A stretch of DNA of 64,000 bases from Sphingomonadales bacterium (GTDB lineage Bacteria; Bacteroidota; Bacteroidia; Flavobacteriales_D; Crocinitomicaceae), in assembly GCA_016872115.1 (NCBI GenBank), contig VHBC01000010.1, positions 1 through 64,000 of the forward strand, written 5' to 3'. The translations under genes were made by a program, and so were the position numbers. The notes beneath the pieces are model-generated. The model did not search any database, was not told where the DNA came from, and saw only the letters and a list, made by a program, of their open reading frames with translations. Below, in pieces: positions 27,158 through 36,057 of this stretch (position 1 is its first letter; every line of letters begins with the position of its first letter).

Positions 27158-27415
27158 AAACAAACAACAAACAATTCTTGCGGCCCCATGTGGCTTCGTG
27201 CAAGAATATCTTTAGTCCGTTGTCCGGATCAATCATGAGTTGAGCATCTTAACGCAGCCGATCCACAAATGGTTACATTGACATCCGTATTTTTCTTAAA
27301 ATCGATTAAAAAGGACTTTTTGACAGAAAAAGAACTGTTAAATCGGAAAAAATGACCGGTTTTCTGAGCTGGTGTGGGGTTTGTGCAAAGCATATCAAAT
27401 TCAAAATGATAAAAA
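27158..27415. other. Structured gap upstream of clpB
   Basis: No convincing ORF. It contains a perfect inverted repeat ATTCTTGC-N18-GCAAGAAT (27174-27181 / 27200-27207) directly next to a -7-like TATCTTTA (27207-27214) on the plus strand, and a looser GGATC...GATCC pairing (27226-27264). It is either clpB regulatory DNA or, on the minus strand, a structured RNA ending at the terminator at 27132. I see no CIRCE element. Confidence 0.4.
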
Positions 27416-30043
27416 ATGGACTTCGATAAATTCACACACCGCGCCAAAGAGGCTTTGCAAAAAAGTCAAGAAATCGCATTGAGCTATCAACACCAAGCCA
27501 TCGAACCGAGTCACCTATTAATGGCTTTGCTGGAGAACAATGCTGATGTTCTTGGATTTTTATTGAAAAAAAATGGGCTACAGTTGCAAGAAGTCAAACG
27601 CAGTGTCATCGCCATAGTCGCTTCTTTTCCGAAGGTGAGCGGTTCAGCAGAACCATATGCAAGTGCTGATTTTCAAGCACTATTGCAACGGGCAGTCCAA
27701 ATACAAGTTGAGCTAAAGGACCGCTTTGTTGCCATTGAAGTGCTGTTTTTGGCACTACTCGAAGGCAAGGACGCGGCAGCTCGTTTTTTAAAAGACCTAC
27801 AATTAAAAAGTTCAACACTCAAAACACAAATTATGGAACTCAGAAACGGCGCCAATGTCAATAACTCTAATCAGGACGCCACTTATCAATCTTTAGAAAA
27901 ATACGCCAAAAACCTTAATAAACTAGCCGAAGAAGGCAAGCTAGATCCTGTCATAGGCCGCGACGACGAAATCAGACGCGTTTTGCAAATTCTGACGCGC
28001 CGGACCAAAAACAACCCGATTTTAATCGGTGAACCCGGAGTAGGTAAGACCGCTATCGCCGAAGGCCTCGCGCACCGAATCATTGAGGGTGACGTACCTG
28101 AAAATCTAAAATCAAAAACCGTTTATTCATTGGATATGGGTTCTTTGGTTGCTGGAGCGAAATACAAAGGTGAATTTGAAGAGCGACTCAAAGCCGTGGT
28201 TCAAGAAGTAGTGGCCGCAGCTGGTGAAATCATTTTATTCATCGACGAGATTCACACGCTTGTTGGCGCAGGTGGCGGCGAAGGCGCTATGGACGCAGCC
28301 AATATTTTGAAGCCCGCATTGGCACGAGGTGAACTCAGGGCGGTTGGTGCCACTACCCTTAATGAATATCAAAAATACTTTGAAAAAGACAAAGCGCTGG
28401 TGCGCCGTTTCCAAACAGTACTCATCGACGAACCAAGTACCGAAGACGCTGTATCGATTTTGCGCGGTATCAAAGACAAATACGAAAACCACCACAAAGT
28501 GCTGATTAAAGATGCGGCTATTATAGCAGCGGTGGAGCTTTCTCAACGTTATATTACCGAACGCCACTTGCCCGATAAAGCCATCGACCTCATCGACGAA
28601 GCAGCTGCTAAACTCCGAATGGAAATCAATTCCAAGCCAGAAGAGTTAGACGAAGTAGAGCGTAAAATCATGCAGCTCGAAATCGAAAAGGCAGCCATCC
28701 TTAGAGAAAATGACCAAAAGCGTTTGGCCCAGGTTGAACAAGAGCTAGCTGGATTGCAAGAACAGCGCTTGCGCTTACAAAGTCGTTGGCAAGCCGAAAA
28801 AGACCTCATTGAAGGCATTCAACATGCCAAAGAAGAAATAGAGCTGCTCAAGTTTGAGTCAGACGCTGCGGAGCGCATTGGCGATTATGGGAAAGTAGCC
28901 GAATTGCGCTACGGTAAAATAAAAGAAGCCGAATTGGCGCTCAATGAATTGAAAGAAAAACAACAAGCGTTAGAGGCCCAAGTAAAGATGATTAAAGAAG
29001 AGGTCGATGTTTCGGAAATTGCCGAAGTAGTTTCCAAATGGACAGGTATTCCTGTGGGCAAAATGCTTGAGAGTGAACTCGGAAAGCTGCTGCGTTTAGA
29101 AGAAGAACTACACAAACGCGTTATCGGTCAAGAAGAGGCTACAACGGCGTTGTCTGACGCAATTCGACGCAGTCGTGCGGGCTTACAAGACCCCAAAAGG
29201 CCAATCGGTTCCTTTATTTTTATGGGAACCACAGGCGTTGGCAAAACAGAGCTGGCCAAGGCCTTGGCGGCTTATTTATTCAATGACGAACAGGCCATGA
29301 CGCGCATTGACATGAGTGAGTACCAGGAAAAACATACGGTAAGTAGGCTTGTGGGTGCACCTCCGGGATACGTTGGCTATGAAGAAGGCGGGCAGCTTAC
29401 CGAAGCCGTTCGAAGAAAACCGTACTCTATTGTTTTGCTTGACGAGATAGAAAAAGCCCATCCTGATGTTTTCAATATTTTATTGCAAGTACTCGATGAT
29501 GGCCGTCTTACCGATAACAAAGGTCGCTTGGTGAATTTCAAAAACACCTTGATCATCATGACTTCTAATTTAGGTTCTCAGCTCATTTTTGAGCGTTTTG
29601 AAAATGCCAAAGAAGAGAACTACTTACAAATTGCCGAACATACGCGCACAGAAGTTCTTGAGTTACTCAAGCAAACCATTAGGCCAGAATTTTTGAATAG
29701 AATTGACGAAAGCATACTTTTTTTACCGCTGACCAAAAAAGAAGTCGCTGAAATCTTGTCTTTACAATTAAAACAACTTCAAACCAAATTGCTTGAATCG
29801 GATATCCATTTAGTGGTTACGCCAGACGCTTTTGATTACATTCTCGAGCTGGGTTTTGATCCGTTCTTTGGAGCTCGTCCTGTCAAACGCGTTATTCAAA
29901 AGCAAGTTCTAAATGAATTGTCCAAAGCCATTTTAGCACAAAAAGTGGATAAAAGCCAAAATGTTGTGATGGATATGTTTGATGGAAAAATTGTCTTCAG
30001 AAAGCCAATACATGCTCAGGAAGAGCTAGAGGTGAGCGTTTAG
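27416..30043 (+). CDS. clpB: ATP-dependent disaggregase ClpB
   Basis: An 875-residue Hsp100 chaperone that works with DnaK to dissolve aggregates. It has a Clp N-terminal domain (1-145), first AAA module with Walker A GEPGVGKT and FIDEIHT, a long coiled-coil middle domain (about 405-525), second AAA module with GTTGVGKT and [14 protein letters not shown], and the C-terminal domain. Length matches ClpB rather than ClpC because of the M domain. The 317-base upstream gap holds candidate regulatory structure. Confidence 0.97.
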   Translation: MDFDKFTHRAKEALQKSQEIALSYQHQAIEPSHLLMALLENNADVLGFLLKKNGLQLQEVKRSVIAIVASFPKVSGSAEPYASADFQALLQRAVQIQVELKDRFVAIEVLFLALLEGKDAAARFLKDLQLKSSTLKTQIMELRNGANVNNSNQDATYQSLEKYAKNLNKLAEEGKLDPVIGRDDEIRRVLQILTRRTKNNPILIGEPGVGKTAIAEGLAHRIIEGDVPENLKSKTVYSLDMGSLVAGAKYKGEFEERLKAVVQEVVAAAGEIILFIDEIHTLVGAGGGEGAMDAANILKPALARGELRAVGATTLNEYQKYFEKDKALVRRFQTVLIDEPSTEDAVSILRGIKDKYENHHKVLIKDAAIIAAVELSQRYITERHLPDKAIDLIDEAAAKLRMEINSKPEELDEVERKIMQLEIEKAAILRENDQKRLAQVEQELAGLQEQRLRLQSRWQAEKDLIEGIQHAKEEIELLKFESDAAERIGDYGKVAELRYGKIKEAELALNELKEKQQALEAQVKMIKEEVDVSEIAEVVSKWTGIPVGKMLESELGKLLRLEEELHKRVIGQEEATTALSDAIRRSRAGLQDPKRPIGSFIFMGTTGVGKTELAKALAAYLFNDEQAMTRIDMSEYQEKHTVSRLVGAPPGYVGYEEGGQLTEAVRRKPYSIVLLDEIEKAHPDVFNILLQVLDDGRLTDNKGRLVNFKNTLIIMTSNLGSQLIFERFENAKEENYLQIAEHTRTEVLELLKQTIRPEFLNRIDESILFLPLTKKEVAEILSLQLKQLQTKLLESDIHLVVTPDAFDYILELGFDPFFGARPVKRVIQKQVLNELSKAILAQKVDKSQNVVMDMFDGKIVFRKPIHAQEELEVSV

Positions 30044-30045
30044 GA

Positions 30046-30582
30046 TTAGATTTTAAACTTCTTGAAAAAGGCATCCCAGTTCCAAACAAAGTTAGTCATG
30101 ACTTCGTCCATACGCTTTAAAAACAACGGATTGGGTGCTTGCATACGCTTAAAGTAGTCATCTTGGAATTCGTAAAGACCATATTTATGAAACACCGCTT
30201 TAGACATGCCATAGATCCAGTTTTTAGATGGATGGTTGACCTTCATGATAAAGCTTTGGTATTCGCGGATCATATTTTGGAAATCGCCAATGCTCATTTC
30301 GTAGATGCGCGCTAACTTTTCAAAAATGAGTTGCTCTACTCTTGCGGCTTGTTCAGCTTCAAAAGTACTTTCCAAAAAGGATAAATTGCCGACAATAACA
30401 ATGAGTCCGAATTGACCAGAGTCTGAGGAAGAAATATTTGGGTTGCTCACAAAAGCGCTGTCTTCGTTGATCATCGCGGCAACTTCGGCAAAGCCGTTGT
30501 CTACACTATCAAAAATGCCATTGATAAAAACGTTGGCAACTTGATTGTCGGATAATTTTTTCTTAGTGAACGAGCTGAACAT
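30046..30582 (-). CDS. Conserved hypothetical protein
   Basis: A 178-residue soluble protein I do not recognise by domain. It starts MFSSFTKKKLSDNQVANVFINGIFDSVDNGFAEV and has mixed helix and strand content with no signal or membrane segment. A proper -7 box (30607-30614) 24 bases upstream and normal codon use support a real gene. It converges on clpB with two bases between the stops. Confidence 0.7.
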   Translation of the reverse strand: MFSSFTKKKLSDNQVANVFINGIFDSVDNGFAEVAAMINEDSAFVSNPNISSSDSGQFGLIVIVGNLSFLESTFEAEQAARVEQLIFEKLARIYEMSIGDFQNMIREYQSFIMKVNHPSKNWIYGMSKAVFHKYGLYEFQDDYFKRMQAPNPLFLKRMDEVMTNFVWNWDAFFKKFKI

Positions 30583-30606
30583 TGCGAATTACTTATTGCT
30601 TCTTTA

Positions 30607-30614
30607 CAAATTTA
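30607..30614 (-). promoter_or_regulatory. -7 promoter box of the hypothetical gene
   Basis: TAAATTTG on the minus strand, 24 bases before the ATG. Confidence 0.45.
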
Positions 30615-30695
30615 ACATTCGCTTTATCCGCTTTAACTTCAAATAAAAGTGCTTTATCAACGGAGTTTTCAACAAAATAAACTTTTAATTAACCT

Positions 30696-30703
30696 TAAAT
30701 TTG
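30696..30703 (+). promoter_or_regulatory. -7 promoter box of the broken cyclophilin gene
   Basis: TAAATTTG, 13 bases before the ATG; the promoter still looks intact although the gene is not. Confidence 0.45.
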
Positions 30704-30716
30704 CAGCAAAAAAACA

Positions 30717-31066
30717 ATGAAAGCAGTTATATCAACAAACAAAGGAGACATGCACGTCGAATTTTTCGAAAAAGATGCGCCCAACACGGTAGCTAATTTT
30801 GTCAAATTGGCAAAGGAAGGCTACTACAACGGATTGAAGTGGCACCGCGTCATTCCAAATTTCGTGATTCAAGGTGGTTGTCCATGGCACATGCCGGCCG
30901 AAACACAGGTGGTTCACAATTTTTTGTTTGTCATTCAAGAACGCAAACTTCACACCTAGACTGAAATCATACCGTTTTTGGTAAAGTATACGAAGGTTTA
31001 GATGTGCTCGATGCTATTGGTCAGGGCGATAGCATTGAATGTATTGAAATGAGCGAAGGGGCTTAA
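30717..31066 (+). pseudogene. Peptidyl-prolyl cis-trans isomerase (cyclophilin), disrupted
   Basis: The first 55 residues ([17 protein letters not shown] ... [14 protein letters not shown]) match small cyclophilins. At 30884 the reading frame jumps by two: [21 protein letters not shown] continues the protein, but about 29 residues that normally lie between GGCP and SMAHAGR are missing. In that second frame a TGA (30962-30964) replaces the Arg normally found in HLDRNHTVFG, after which the sequence runs well to SEGA and a TAA at 31064-31066. Two independent lesions argue for a true pseudogene; a sequencing or assembly deletion remains possible. The 3' end overlaps convergent serA. Confidence 0.85.
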
Positions 31067-32016
31067 GCCTCTTTTGCAAATGCAATAATGAGTTCGGCGA
31101 GTTCTTCGCCTATACGGTCTTGTGCTTCTATTGTAGCGGCGCCAATATGCGGCGTACAAGCTATTTTTGGGTGTGCTATTAACGCTTGCATCGGGTTGGG
31201 TTCATTTTCGTAAACATCTAATGCAGCAGCTGCAACTGTACCATCTTCGAGGGCTGCAAGCAAGGCACTCTCTTCAATGACACCACCTCTTGCCGTATTG
31301 ACCAAACGCACACCTTTTTTCATGAGTGCAAATTCTTTGGGTCCAATTACAGCTGCTCCGTCTGGTTGTTTAGGTACATGAATGGAGATGTAGTCCAGTT
31401 GCCCAATTACTTCGGCTAAGTTAGCCACAACCTTCACCGGAATTTCAAGGGTTTGGCCAGCAATTTTCAGGTGAATGGGTTGAATACGCGCTCTGCGCTC
31501 AATGGCAATGACTTTCATGCCAACTCCTAAGGCATAGGCTGCCAAACTTTGTCCGATTCTACCAAAACCAATTATACCGAGTGTTTTGCCGCGCAACTCA
31601 ACCCCTTTTGCGTAATTTTTCTTAAGTGTGGAAAAGTCGCCAGTTTCTATATTTTTGAAAGAGTCGTTTAGGAATCGCGAAATAGAAAAAAGCTGGCCCA
31701 TGACGAGCTCTGCTACTGATTGTGAAGAAGATGCTGGTGTATTTATGACCGTTAAACCTTTTTCTCGGGCATACGCAACATCGATATTGTCCATGCCAAC
31801 GCCTCCTCGGCCAATGAGTTTAAGACCTGGGCAAGCATCAATCACAACTTGACGAACGGTGGTGGCACTGCGCACCAAAACGGCATCAAATCCTTGTTGA
31901 TTAATTGTATTGGCGAGTTCTTCTTGCGCCACTTTCGATGTGCTGACGTGGTGGCCTGCGGCCTCTAAGAGCATTTTTCCTAATTCAGAAATGCCGTCGT
32001 TTGCTAAAATTTTCAT
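31063..32016 (-). CDS. serA: D-3-phosphoglycerate dehydrogenase
   Basis: A 317-residue NAD-dependent dehydrogenase for the first step of serine synthesis. NAD binding is at GFGRIG (about 150-155); catalytic region NTARGGVIEE, the Glu in the YENEP region and the His in CTPHIGA are present. It is the short form without a C-terminal ACT domain, so no direct serine feedback is expected. The start is one base after the serC stop; the pair forms one operon. Confidence 0.93.
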   Translation of the reverse strand: MKILANDGISELGKMLLEAAGHHVSTSKVAQEELANTINQQGFDAVLVRSATTVRQVVIDACPGLKLIGRGGVGMDNIDVAYAREKGLTVINTPASSSQSVAELVMGQLFSISRFLNDSFKNIETGDFSTLKKNYAKGVELRGKTLGIIGFGRIGQSLAAYALGVGMKVIAIERRARIQPIHLKIAGQTLEIPVKVVANLAEVIGQLDYISIHVPKQPDGAAVIGPKEFALMKKGVRLVNTARGGVIEESALLAALEDGTVAAAALDVYENEPNPMQALIAHPKIACTPHIGAATIEAQDRIGEELAELIIAFAKEA

Positions 32017-32017
32017 G

Positions 32018-33082
32018 TTATCCTTTTCTATTGAATTCTTTCATGACATCGACCAAAACCTGGACGCTTTCAATTGGGAGCGCATTGTAAATAGAAGCGC
32101 GGTAGCCGCCGACGGAACGGTGGCCGGGCAGGCCAACAATACCGGCATCTTTCCACATTGCATCGAACGCAGCGCCTCTGCTTTCGTCGGTTAAGAGAAA
32201 AGTGATATTCATTAGTGAACGGTCCTCGGTGGCTACTGCACCTTTGAATGACGGATTACTATCAATTTCTTGATAAAGTAAAGCAGCTTTGGCTTCGTTT
32301 TTAATTTGCTGGGCTGCTACTCCTCCCTGTGCAAGTAAATGACGCAAATTGAGCATGGACACATATACGCTAAACACCGGTGGTGTATTGAGCATTGATT
32401 CTTTTTCTATTTGCTGTTTGAGGTCAAGGTAAGTAGGCATGAATTGCGCGCTGCTTTTACCTAATGCAGCGTCTTTTACGATATAAAGTGTGGCACCTGC
32501 GGGACCCAAGTTTTTTTGTGCGCCAGCGTAGATTAAATCAAAATCGGCAACGTTGATTGTCTTTGAGAAAATATCCGAAGACATATCGCATACTAACGGA
32601 TGGCTTGTTTTAGGAAAGTCTTTGAATTGAGTACCGTAAATGGTGTTGTTGCTTGTGAAATGTACGTAGTCGAGATCCGAGGGTATGCTGTAATCTTTTG
32701 GGATGTAGCTGAAATTTTTATCCTCAGAGGAGGCAAAAACCTCAACAGTGAGCCCGACTTTTTTGGCTTCTTTAATGGCGCCACTTGCCCAGGTTCCTGT
32801 ATTTATATAGCCTGCTTTTTTAAGCTCGCGCTGCATGTTGAGTGCTGCTATGGTAAAGCCAAGTGTAGCGCCACCTTGCATGAATGTCACAGAATAACCG
32901 TCCGGAACATTCAATGCTTTCTTTACCAAATCGAGCGCTTCGTCCATGACAGCTACAAAGTCTTTGTGACGATGAGAAACCTCGAGGATAGATAAACCAT
33001 TGAAGTCCAAAACTGCAGCAGCAGCTTCTTTAAATACATCTTGCGGTAAAATACAAGGGCCCGCGCCAAAGTTGTGTTTCAT
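32018..33082 (-). CDS. serC: Phosphoserine aminotransferase
   Basis: A 354-residue class V PLP aminotransferase that makes phosphoserine from 3-phosphohydroxypyruvate. It starts MKHNFGAGPCILP, contains the PLP-lysine motif GAQKNLGPAG, and ends with the family HRSVGGYRASIYNALP segment. First gene of serC-serA. A near-consensus box CAACTTTG lies 30 bases upstream. Confidence 0.96.
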   Translation of the reverse strand: MKHNFGAGPCILPQDVFKEAAAAVLDFNGLSILEVSHRHKDFVAVMDEALDLVKKALNVPDGYSVTFMQGGATLGFTIAALNMQRELKKAGYINTGTWASGAIKEAKKVGLTVEVFASSEDKNFSYIPKDYSIPSDLDYVHFTSNNTIYGTQFKDFPKTSHPLVCDMSSDIFSKTINVADFDLIYAGAQKNLGPAGATLYIVKDAALGKSSAQFMPTYLDLKQQIEKESMLNTPPVFSVYVSMLNLRHLLAQGGVAAQQIKNEAKAALLYQEIDSNPSFKGAVATEDRSLMNITFLLTDESRGAAFDAMWKDAGIVGLPGHRSVGGYRASIYNALPIESVQVLVDVMKEFNRKG

Positions 33083-33127
33083 ATGAGTTGATTAATATTT
33101 GCTTAAGCGTTACAAAGTTGCAAAAAA

Positions 33128-33151
33128 AAAGAGCTGCGAAGGCAGCTCTTT
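33128..33151 (-). terminator. Terminator after the bTHX gene
   Basis: A 10-bp stem (AAAGAGCTGC / GCAGCTCTTT) with loop GAAG. On the minus strand it is followed by a T run, directly after the bTHX gene and just before the serC promoter. Confidence 0.85.
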
Positions 33152-33154
33152 GTA

Positions 33155-33361
33155 TCATTCCGCTTTTTTTGCGGCGGTTTTTTTGGCAGCGGGCTTTTTT
33201 GCTGTAGTCGCCGCTTTGGCCTTTGGTTCAGCCTTTGCAGGCTTTTCTTTTTTCTGCTTTTTGATCACGATGATAGGGCCATCTTCTTTGCGCTTTCTCG
33301 TCTTGCCATATGAGCCCATGGCGCGTTTGCCTTTTGCTGTTTTTTTGTCTCCTTTTCCCAT
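33155..33361 (-). CDS. 30S ribosomal protein bTHX with Ala/Lys-rich tail
   Basis: A 68-residue basic protein. The N-terminal 26 residues (MGKGDKKTAKGKRAMGSYGK, then TRKRKE) match the tiny ribosomal protein THX, which sits in the head of the small subunit. The rest is a Lys/Ala/Pro extension far longer than in Thermus. The ATG at 33361 is preferred to an upstream start because the family begins MGKGDKK. It has its own -7 box at 33390. Confidence 0.82.
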   Translation of the reverse strand: MGKGDKKTAKGKRAMGSYGKTRKRKEDGPIIVIKKQKKEKPAKAEPKAKAATTAKKPAAKKTAAKKAE

Positions 33362-33389
33362 AAGTGTTTGTTTGTGATACGTGTACACT

Positions 33390-33397
33390 CAAAGTTA
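33390..33397 (-). promoter_or_regulatory. -7 promoter box of the bTHX gene
   Basis: TAACTTTG on the minus strand, 28 bases before the ATG and immediately beyond the trmH-family stop codon, indicating separate transcription. Confidence 0.5.
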
Positions 33398-34078
33398 TCA
33401 AACTTTTTTAAATTCCTCTCGAAATTTTTTGGCAAGTTGAGGCCCTCCATTAAGAATGCGTTCACACCATTCAATTTTGAGTGCCGTTTGTTCTGTTTGT
33501 GGTAATTGCCATTGAATGTTACTCGATGCCAAGCGCGTTCTTATGGTATTGAGTAAAATAGCAACCGAAACCGATAAATTTAAGCTTTCCGTAAAGCCAT
33601 GCATGGGGATGTGTAAAAACACATCTGCATTTTCCTTTAGTTCCTCAGATATGCCATGTTTTTCAGCTCCAAAAAATAAGGCCATTGGTTGTACTAAATC
33701 GATACTTTGGGATGTTGTAGCTTTGTGATGGGGCGAAGTTGCCACGATTTGATAGCCTTTTTTTCTTAATGAATCGATCGCATCTAAACCGGGCTCGGGT
33801 GGTGTTTGGTGTTGCACAACATCTAGCCATCTGGCTGCTCCAAGAGCAATGTCTCTTTGGAATTGGTAGTTGTTGTTTTTTTCAATAAGATGCAATTCTT
33901 GAAAGCCCAAACAATCCATACTGCGCATGACAGCAGAAGCGTTGTGGTCTTGTTGGATATTTTCTAAGCAAACTACGATATGTCGACTGCGCTGTGGTGC
34001 AATTCGTTCAAATAAATCGACCTTATTCGGCGTGATGATTTTATAAAATTCCTGCAATACAAAGTCGTCTTCGGACAT
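33398..34078 (-). CDS. TrmH/SpoU family RNA 2'-O-methyltransferase
   Basis: A 226-residue SPOUT methyltransferase. The three SpoU motifs are visible: NASAVMRSMDCLGFQELHLI, FGAEKHGISEEL and SLNLSVSVAILLNTI, the last two forming the knotted SAM site. It resembles tRNA Gm18 methyltransferase (TrmH), but the exact RNA target cannot be fixed by eye. It is the last gene of the rlpA-CoA transferase-GNAT run, three bases after the GNAT stop. Confidence 0.88.
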   Translation of the reverse strand: MSEDDFVLQEFYKIITPNKVDLFERIAPQRSRHIVVCLENIQQDHNASAVMRSMDCLGFQELHLIEKNNNYQFQRDIALGAARWLDVVQHQTPPEPGLDAIDSLRKKGYQIVATSPHHKATTSQSIDLVQPMALFFGAEKHGISEELKENADVFLHIPMHGFTESLNLSVSVAILLNTIRTRLASSNIQWQLPQTEQTALKIEWCERILNGGPQLAKKFREEFKKV

Positions 34079-34081
34079 GAT

Positions 34082-34510
34082 TTAAAGGTGCTTTTGCATT
34101 AAAAAGTGTTGGATTTCTCCGAACAGTAAGTGGGATTTTTCTACCAAATGATAACCGCGTTTTTGGTAAAAAGGCAGCGCAATTTCTCTTGCGTGTAAAA
34201 TGATTTTTTGAATCCCTTTTTCTTTAGAAATGCCTTCTATTTCTTCCATAATGGCTTTTCCAATGCCTTTACCTTGTTGATTTTCAGCGACCGCCATAAA
34301 GCGAATCTGAGCAGTTTGTGCGTCAACTTGATCTAAACGACCGACGCCAAGAAGCTCATCGGCATCGTCAAAATAAGCAAAGTGTTGCTGCTGGGCTTCA
34401 TCGGAAGTTTGTTCGCTACCTTTAGCTTGGCCCCAGGGCGCACGGAGAACGTTGTAACGCAAATCGTAATAAGCGTCCCATTCAGTGGCGTTTTGTGGAC
34501 TTCTGATCAT
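34082..34510 (-). CDS. GNAT family N-acetyltransferase
   Basis: A 142-residue acetyltransferase with the acetyl-CoA binding loop QQGKGIG followed by KAIMEEIE, and a typical ending FYQKRGYHLVEKSHLLFGEIQHFLM. Substrate unknown. It overlaps the upstream CoA-transferase gene by four bases. Confidence 0.88.
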   Translation of the reverse strand: MIRSPQNATEWDAYYDLRYNVLRAPWGQAKGSEQTSDEAQQQHFAYFDDADELLGVGRLDQVDAQTAQIRFMAVAENQQGKGIGKAIMEEIEGISKEKGIQKIILHAREIALPFYQKRGYHLVEKSHLLFGEIQHFLMQKHL

Positions 34511-35577
34511 GCTTCAAAATTAAATGCTATTTGTGAAACACGTCGGGTATTTTGTCCATTGCTTTGTTCTTCTTTGACCAATGCTAAGGCATTAGGATCT
34601 GTAAAAACTTCGTCTAAAGATTTAATTTTAGCCACAGGCACATTTAAGTCCATGAGTTCAGTTATCATTTTTGCGCAAGCCAACTCTAAAATCTTTTCGG
34701 ACAATAATTCAAAAAGCACACCCCGGTTTTTCACTCTTTCCATATTGTTGCAGAAACGGGTGTCGGTCGCAAGTTCATCTAGGCCAAGGAATGAAACCAG
34801 CTTCTTAAAGTGTTGGTCTGATCCAATTGCAAAAGTGATTAAATGTTGGTCTTTAGTCTGAAAAATTTCTCCGTATGGCGCAATGTTGGGGTGCAAACTT
34901 CCTATTCTTTGTGGAATATGGCCCTCCATTAGGTAGTTGGAGGCCTGATTGGCTAAACTACAAATGGCTGCATCGTACAATGAAACACTTACAACTTGGC
35001 CTTTTTGTTCTTTTTTTTGCAACAAAGCCAAAAGCAATCCTTCTTTGAGCTGATGTGCTGACAAGACATCTATGAGTGCCACTGGCATTTTTACTGGACC
35101 GCTTTGAGGAGTACCATTCATCGACATAAAACCTGTTTCGGCTTGCAAGATGAGGTCGTAAGCAATACGGTCAGCGTATGAACCAAACCCGGTAATTTTT
35201 CCGATAATCAAACCAGGATTGATTTTCCATAGGTCCTCTGGCGTTACCTTCAGTTTTTGATCGTCACCTTTCTTGAAATTCATCAGTAAGATATCGGAAT
35301 CTAATAGTTCGTTTAAGAAAATTTGGTAATCGGAATCGAGAAGCAAGTCTAATTTAAGGCGCTCTTTTTTGTAATTGACACTCGAATAATAAGCACTTTG
35401 TAACGCTTCATCTGTTTCGCTATTCAAGCGCCAAGTGTTCGTGACATCGCCATTTTTAGGGTGCTCAATTTTGATGACCCGCGCACCGAGCTCGGCAAAA
35501 AAAGTACCGACAGATGGGCCCGCTAAGACACTTGATAAATCCAGCACTTTCAGATTTTGAAAAAGCAAATAACTCAT
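34507..35577 (-). CDS. CaiB/BaiF family CoA-transferase
   Basis: A 356-residue class III CoA-transferase, which moves CoA between carboxylic acids through an Asp intermediate. The N-terminal DLSSVLAGPSVGTFFAELGA and VIKIEHPKNGD motifs are diagnostic. The acyl substrate is not evident from the neighbours. It overlaps the rlpA-like gene by four bases and the GNAT gene by four bases, so it is embedded in a coupled operon. Confidence 0.9.
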   Translation of the reverse strand: MSYLLFQNLKVLDLSSVLAGPSVGTFFAELGARVIKIEHPKNGDVTNTWRLNSETDEALQSAYYSSVNYKKERLKLDLLLDSDYQIFLNELLDSDILLMNFKKGDDQKLKVTPEDLWKINPGLIIGKITGFGSYADRIAYDLILQAETGFMSMNGTPQSGPVKMPVALIDVLSAHQLKEGLLLALLQKKEQKGQVVSVSLYDAAICSLANQASNYLMEGHIPQRIGSLHPNIAPYGEIFQTKDQHLITFAIGSDQHFKKLVSFLGLDELATDTRFCNNMERVKNRGVLFELLSEKILELACAKMITELMDLNVPVAKIKSLDEVFTDPNALALVKEEQSNGQNTRRVSQIAFNFEA

Positions 35578-35933
35578 TTTTGAGGAATAGAATCTATTAG
35601 TCGGAGCTCCACTTGAGCGAGACCATCGCGCACAAAATTAAGTTTTTTTGCTGCAGCCCAACTCAGGTCGATAATTCTCGTTGTTGATGCGGCCATGCGG
35701 TCTGTAATGCGCACCACTACAAGCGAATCATTTTTGATATTGCGGACCTGAACTCTGGTTCCGAATGGCAAGCGCACATGTGCCGCAGTGAGGCTGTCGG
35801 AGCAATACCGTTCACCAGAGGCCGTGCGTCTGCCATTCATCGACTGCGCATAATAGGACGCTTTGCCGCGCTGGAAGATGACATCACTCGTGTTAAAAAG
35901 CGTAACAAAAAGTAATAGGTAAATCCAATTCAT
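35574..35933 (-). CDS. RlpA-like septal ring lytic transglycosylase family protein
   Basis: A 119-residue exported protein consisting of a signal peptide (MNWIYLLLFVTLFNTSDVIF) and a double-psi beta-barrel RlpA domain: GKASYYAQSMNGRRTASGERY, LPFGTRVQVRN and VVRITDRMA. Probably a peptidoglycan-acting or cell-envelope protein; it lacks a SPOR domain. First gene of a four-gene operon. Confidence 0.88.
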   Translation of the reverse strand: MNWIYLLLFVTLFNTSDVIFQRGKASYYAQSMNGRRTASGERYCSDSLTAAHVRLPFGTRVQVRNIKNDSLVVVRITDRMAASTTRIIDLSWAAAKKLNFVRDGLAQVELRLIDSIPQK

Positions 35934-35937
35934 TTAG

Positions 35938-35945
35938 TAAATGTA
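35938..35945 (-). promoter_or_regulatory. Possible -7 box of the rlpA-like gene
   Basis: TACATTTA on the minus strand, one mismatch to TAnnTTTG, ends four bases before the ATG. Confidence 0.3.
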
Positions 35946-36020
35946 GATTTTTCTAAAATGAAAGCCAATTTGGTGTATATATTTTACCAATGTCAAGAAG
36001 CTTAAATAGTTTTAATTCCG

Positions 36021-36028
36021 TAAATTTG
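36021..36028 (+). promoter_or_regulatory. -7 promoter box of the aconitase gene
   Basis: TAAATTTG, 29 bases before the ATG. Confidence 0.5.
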
Positions 36029-36057
36029 ATGCGCAATAAATAACACACATCAGCACT

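Noticed and set aside
27229-27447. 72-residue minus-strand ORF upstream of clpB
   Set aside because: No recognisable family, overlaps the clpB start, composition looks random and it sits on candidate regulatory DNA.
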